Positions 61,242 through 64,000 of a stretch of DNA of 64,000 bases are shown piece after piece. This stretch comes from Natrinema sp. CBA1119. GTDB taxonomy: Archaea > Halobacteriota > Halobacteria > Halobacteriales > Natrialbaceae. The notes under the pieces are model-generated. The model did not search any database, was not told where the DNA came from, and was given only the letters and a program-made list of their open reading frames with translations. The DNA is taken from NCBI RefSeq assembly GCF_002572525.1, contig NZ_PDBS01000001.1:2418001-2482000 (forward strand), in the 5' to 3' direction. The translations under genes and the position numbers were made by a program. The stretch's first letter is position 1; each line of letters opens with the position of its first letter.

Positions 61242-62084
61242 CTACGCCCGCCGCGACTCGAGCGCGCCGACCTCGAGACGGCCGACGGCGGCCGGAGCGA
61301 GAACAATACCGGCGAGGAGAATCGCGTAGAGGACGACGAGCAGGGGCTCGACCGCTGCGACGACGGGTTCGACACTCGTGATGAGGGCCACGAATCCGCC
61401 GCCGAGACCGGTGAGGACGACGCCCTCGAGTCGGGATCGCAGTGCTGGCAGGGCCTCGAGCCGCCGCGTGGCGAGTAGCCCGCCGATCGAGCCGCCGAGT
61501 CCGAGCAGCGCGTCCGTCGTTCCGACGACCGCAGCGGCGGGAACGGCGAGGGCGAGCGCGATGCCGAACCCGATCGTCGGATCGCCGCGTGTGAGGCGGT
61601 TCATGACCCCGATGAAGGCGATTCCGAGGACTGCGCCGACGATCACGTCGCCCAGGTAGTGGACCCCGAGGGCGACCCGCGAGAGCGAGACTGCGACGAC
61701 GAGCGTGCTCGCACCGGCGACGGCCCGCCAGTCGTCGCCCCGATCGTACACCGAGACGAGTCCGCCGTAGACGACCGCCGCCGCGAACGCGTGACCGCTC
61801 GGGAAGCCGTACCCCTCGCGCTCTCCCTCGAGCGGGAGCAACATGGCGTCCGCCGGTGGTCGCGGGAGTTCGAAGGCGGCCTTGAGCGAGAGCAAGAGCG
61901 CCAGGCCGGCGACCGCGTAGCTGATCACGAGCGCGCTCCGGCGGCGATCCGCGCACCAAAACAGCACGGCGAGTAAGAACATGAGGAGCGTCGTTCCGCC
62001 GAGTTCCGTGATAAACACGACGACCTCCGCGTATTCGGTCGGCACGATATTACGGACGGCGGTGCTTTGCTCCCTGAGTCGCAT
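61242..62084 (-). CDS. PAP2-family membrane phosphatase
   Basis: 280 residues (ATG 62084; an alternative start is seven codons earlier). The acid phosphatase motifs are K68...RP (KAAFELPRP), PSGH (95-98) and SRVALGVHYLGD (135-146) with H142 and D146. Six or more membrane helices are visible, and the C-terminal 110 residues add further helices beyond the usual PAP2 core. It probably removes phosphate from prenyl or lipid phosphates, such as dolichyl diphosphate, in the membrane. Confidence 0.88.
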   Translation of the reverse strand: MRLREQSTAVRNIVPTEYAEVVVFITELGGTTLLMFLLAVLFWCADRRRSALVISYAVAGLALLLSLKAAFELPRPPADAMLLPLEGEREGYGFPSGHAFAAAVVYGGLVSVYDRGDDWRAVAGASTLVVAVSLSRVALGVHYLGDVIVGAVLGIAFIGVMNRLTRGDPTIGFGIALALAVPAAAVVGTTDALLGLGGSIGGLLATRRLEALPALRSRLEGVVLTGLGGGFVALITSVEPVVAAVEPLLVVLYAILLAGIVLAPAAVGRLEVGALESRRA

Positions 62085-62180
62085 GTCATCGGTCGTTACT
62101 CTCACCGGGGCATAAATGGAGGGAGTATCGGTCGGTGGCCAAGTCGGTTCCGTGATCGGTCCGCGTCGTGACGTGACGGC

Positions 62181-64000
62181 TTACCGCCGCGCCCACTCGA
62201 GCATCCGCTCGTAGACCGGATCTGATGCGAGCGCACTCGCGTCGCCGACCAGCACCAGCGCGCGCTTCGGCCGGGTAAGGGCGACGTTGATCCGCCGGTA
62301 GTCCTCGAAGATCGGTCCCTCGAGCGAGCCGGTCGCGGTAAAGGAGACGATGATGACCTCCTGGCTCGAGCCCTGGAAGCGGTCGACGGTGTCGACGGCC
62401 ACGTCGTCGGGGACGTGCTTGGAAATCTCCGAGACCTGCGCCCGGAACGGGGCGATGACGCCGATGTCGGTGCGCTCGAGGCCCGCGGCCTCGTAGGTCT
62501 CGATCAGGTCCGCGATCCGTGCGGCCTCCTCGCTGTCGGTGTACTGGCTCCGGTCGCCCTCGACATCGACGAACGAGACCGGATCCCGAAGGTTCTCGGG
62601 CAGTCCATTGCGGGAGACGCCCTCGAGGTCGTCCAGGGTCCGGCCCGCGACCTCGGGCGTCGCGGGTCGAAGCCGGCCGTCGTAGAACTCGTTCGAGGCG
62701 AAGACCTGAATGCGTTGATTCATCCGGTACTGGTGGGTCAACATGACGCCGGCCTCGGGGTGGAGATCGACGAGCCGCTCGAACAGCGACTCAGTGAGGT
62801 CGTTTTCGGCCCGAACGACCGGCGGGAGTTGCTCGTGGTCGCCGACCAGTACGAACCGCTCGGCCAGATTGATCGCCGCGCAGGTTCCGGGTTCGGTGAG
62901 CTGTGCGGCCTCGTCGACCAGCGCGACGTCGAAGGCCTGCTCTTTCATGATCCGCGAGCCGCAGGTCGACGTCGTCGCTGCCACCACCTGCGCGTTCTGG
63001 AGTTTCGCGACGCGGTCCTCGGGATTCCCCGAACGCTCGAGGCGGTAGGGCTCCATGTCGTCGCGGATCCCGCTCTCGGAGCCGACGCGAACCACGCGAT
63101 CCTCGTCGATCACGTCCTCGAGTTGCTCGAGCAGGGCCTCGAGCGCGTTATCCACCGCCCGATTCGTGAAGGCAGAGAGCAGGACGCGCTCGCCGCGCTC
63201 GACCATCGCGCGGATGGCGCGGGCGATAGTATACGTCTTCCCGGTGCCCGGCGGCCCGTGGATCAGCGCGCAGTCTTCCGCTCCAACCGCCTTCGTCACG
63301 GCCTCGTTCTGGCGTTCGTTGTTGTCGATGAACGTTTCCTCGATGGTCTCGAATTCGGGATCCACTCTCCCGAACAGGATGTCCTTGCGCTGCTCGTCGC
63401 CTTTGAGGAGCGCGTCGTGCATCGCGACGAGCAGCCGGTCGGTCGTCAGTTCGGAGGGGTAGACGTCGAGCCGCGTCACCTCGACCGGCTCGTCCGCCGT
63501 GAGCACGACCTCGTCGTCTAACCGCTTGACCCACGCTAACTCCGAATCGCCGCGAACCGGATGGCCGTCGCTCGCGAGCACCAGATCGCCCTCGCGGAGC
63601 TTCGAGGTCGCGCCGCCGGTCCGCTCGGCCCGCAGTTCCCAGCGTCCTTCCTCGAGCGGCCGCTTCTCGACGAACTCGAGATTGATCAGCGCGCGGTCGT
63701 CGTCGGCCCGCTCTTCGGCCGTCTGTTCCCAGAGCTTTGCGTACTCGCGGTGGACCTCGCGGCGTTCTTCCTCGATCGCGCGGTAAAATCGGTCGAAGTA
63801 CTCGAGTTCTTCCTCGGGCAGCGACTGGCCGATCTGGCCGGCTTTCGACTCCTGATCGAGGCGGCCAGAGACGACCATGCAGGTGTCCTGTTCGAAGCAG
63901 TACTCGCACTTCGCGTCGGCCTCATAGCCGGTCGGAATATCGCCGGCGGTCTCCTTCGCCGCGATCTCGTTGCGCAGACGAACGACGTACTTCAGGAGAC
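62181..64000 (-). CDS. Dna2/Upf1-like superfamily 1 helicase with Fe-S cysteines (start beyond window)
   Basis: The frame is open from TAA 62181 to the right edge, at least 606 residues. Just inside the edge it encodes CEYCFEQDTC (three cysteines spaced C-x2-C-x5-C), matching the Fe-S cluster of Cas4/RecB-like nucleases that precede Dna2-type helicases. Then come the UPF1-like core: Q-motif NERQNEAV, Walker A GPPGTGKTYT, DEAAQ, GDHEQLPPV, LTHQYRMN, VDRFQGSSQEVIIVSF and LTRPKRAL. A role in DNA replication or repair processing is expected. The nuclease part is mostly outside the window. Confidence 0.88.
   Translation of the reverse strand, partial: LLKYVVRLRNEIAAKETAGDIPTGYEADAKCEYCFEQDTCMVVSGRLDQESKAGQIGQSLPEEELEYFDRFYRAIEEERREVHREYAKLWEQTAEERADDDRALINLEFVEKRPLEEGRWELRAERTGGATSKLREGDLVLASDGHPVRGDSELAWVKRLDDEVVLTADEPVEVTRLDVYPSELTTDRLLVAMHDALLKGDEQRKDILFGRVDPEFETIEETFIDNNERQNEAVTKAVGAEDCALIHGPPGTGKTYTIARAIRAMVERGERVLLSAFTNRAVDNALEALLEQLEDVIDEDRVVRVGSESGIRDDMEPYRLERSGNPEDRVAKLQNAQVVAATTSTCGSRIMKEQAFDVALVDEAAQLTEPGTCAAINLAERFVLVGDHEQLPPVVRAENDLTESLFERLVDLHPEAGVMLTHQYRMNQRIQVFASNEFYDGRLRPATPEVAGRTLDDLEGVSRNGLPENLRDPVSFVDVEGDRSQYTDSEEAARIADLIETYEAAGLERTDIGVIAPFRAQVSEISKHVPDDVAVDTVDRFQGSSQEVIIVSFTATGSLEGPIFEDYRRINVALTRPKRALVLVGDASALASDPVYERMLEWARR

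Overview
The window is a GC-rich (roughly two-thirds G+C) stretch of a haloarchaeal chromosome. The evidence is the very acidic predicted proteome, a complete archaeal S10/spc ribosomal super-operon, haloarchaea-typical families (HalOD1, amphi-Trp, tandem UspA, methanopterin cyclohydrolase without methanogenesis genes, a Tat-lipobox protein) and TATA elements about 25-30 nt ahead of many start codons, as in leaderless transcripts. The style suggests a Natrinema/Haloterrigena-like genus, but that is inference.

Layout. 1-4.9 kb: C1 metabolism (mch), a thiamine-binding-type protein, a HalOD1 protein, a DUF4112 protein, an amphi-Trp protein and a tandem UspA protein. 4.95-5.2 kb: tRNA-Gly(GCC) followed by an odd tRNA-tail repeat. 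5.5-20.1 kb: SPOUT methyltransferase, L3-L4-L23-L2-S19-L22-S3-L29-RNase P Rpp29-S17-L14-L24-S4e-L5-S14-S8-L6-L32e-L19e-L18-S5-L30-L15-SecY, packed with stop/start overlaps; L30 carries a 1-nt frameshift in a G run. 20.1-26.5 kb: small proteins, a cysteine-free family-4-like uracil-DNA glycosylase, a flippase and a methyltransferase-like/kinase fusion. 26.5-32.7 kb: a cytochrome oxidase locus (subunit IV-like, fused I+III, II) with two membrane proteins inside it. 33-38.6 kb: adenylate kinase, a pilin-like surface protein, a DUF106 membrane insertase-like protein, cytidylate kinase and TruB/Cbf5, that is, the usual downstream partners of secY, here displaced by about 13 kb. 38.7-42.2 kb: tRNA-Pro(GGG) with a second tRNA-tail repeat, several tiny genes, a frameshifted lipoprotein, a second HalOD1 protein and a secreted Ca-repeat metalloprotease. 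42.4-45.3 kb: an Lhr-type helicase. 45.5-55.8 kb: an acyl/hydroxyacid catabolic neighbourhood (alpha/beta hydrolase, Lrp-like regulator, thioesterase, HCDH-ECH fusion, APH-type kinase, DoxX, HAD phosphatase, FMN hydroxyacid oxidase, SDR, AhpD-like). 55.9-64 kb: MFS transporter, F420-type oxidoreductase, AIR-synthase-like protein, K+ channel, alcohol dehydrogenase relic, PAP2 phosphatase and a Dna2-like helicase running off the right edge.

The non-coding structure is the most unusual part. Two tRNA genes are each followed by a hairpin and then by a T-arm inverted repeat enclosing a shared core and ending in an exact copy of that tRNA's own 3' end. There are also a pair of about 75-80 bp MITE-like elements with inverted ends, a pair of palindromes abutting stop codons with a compensatory base-pair change, small palindromes inside coding regions, and a long inverted repeat near 58.5 kb. 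Two G-run frameshifts (L30 and the lipoprotein) raise the possibility of homopolymer sequencing error.
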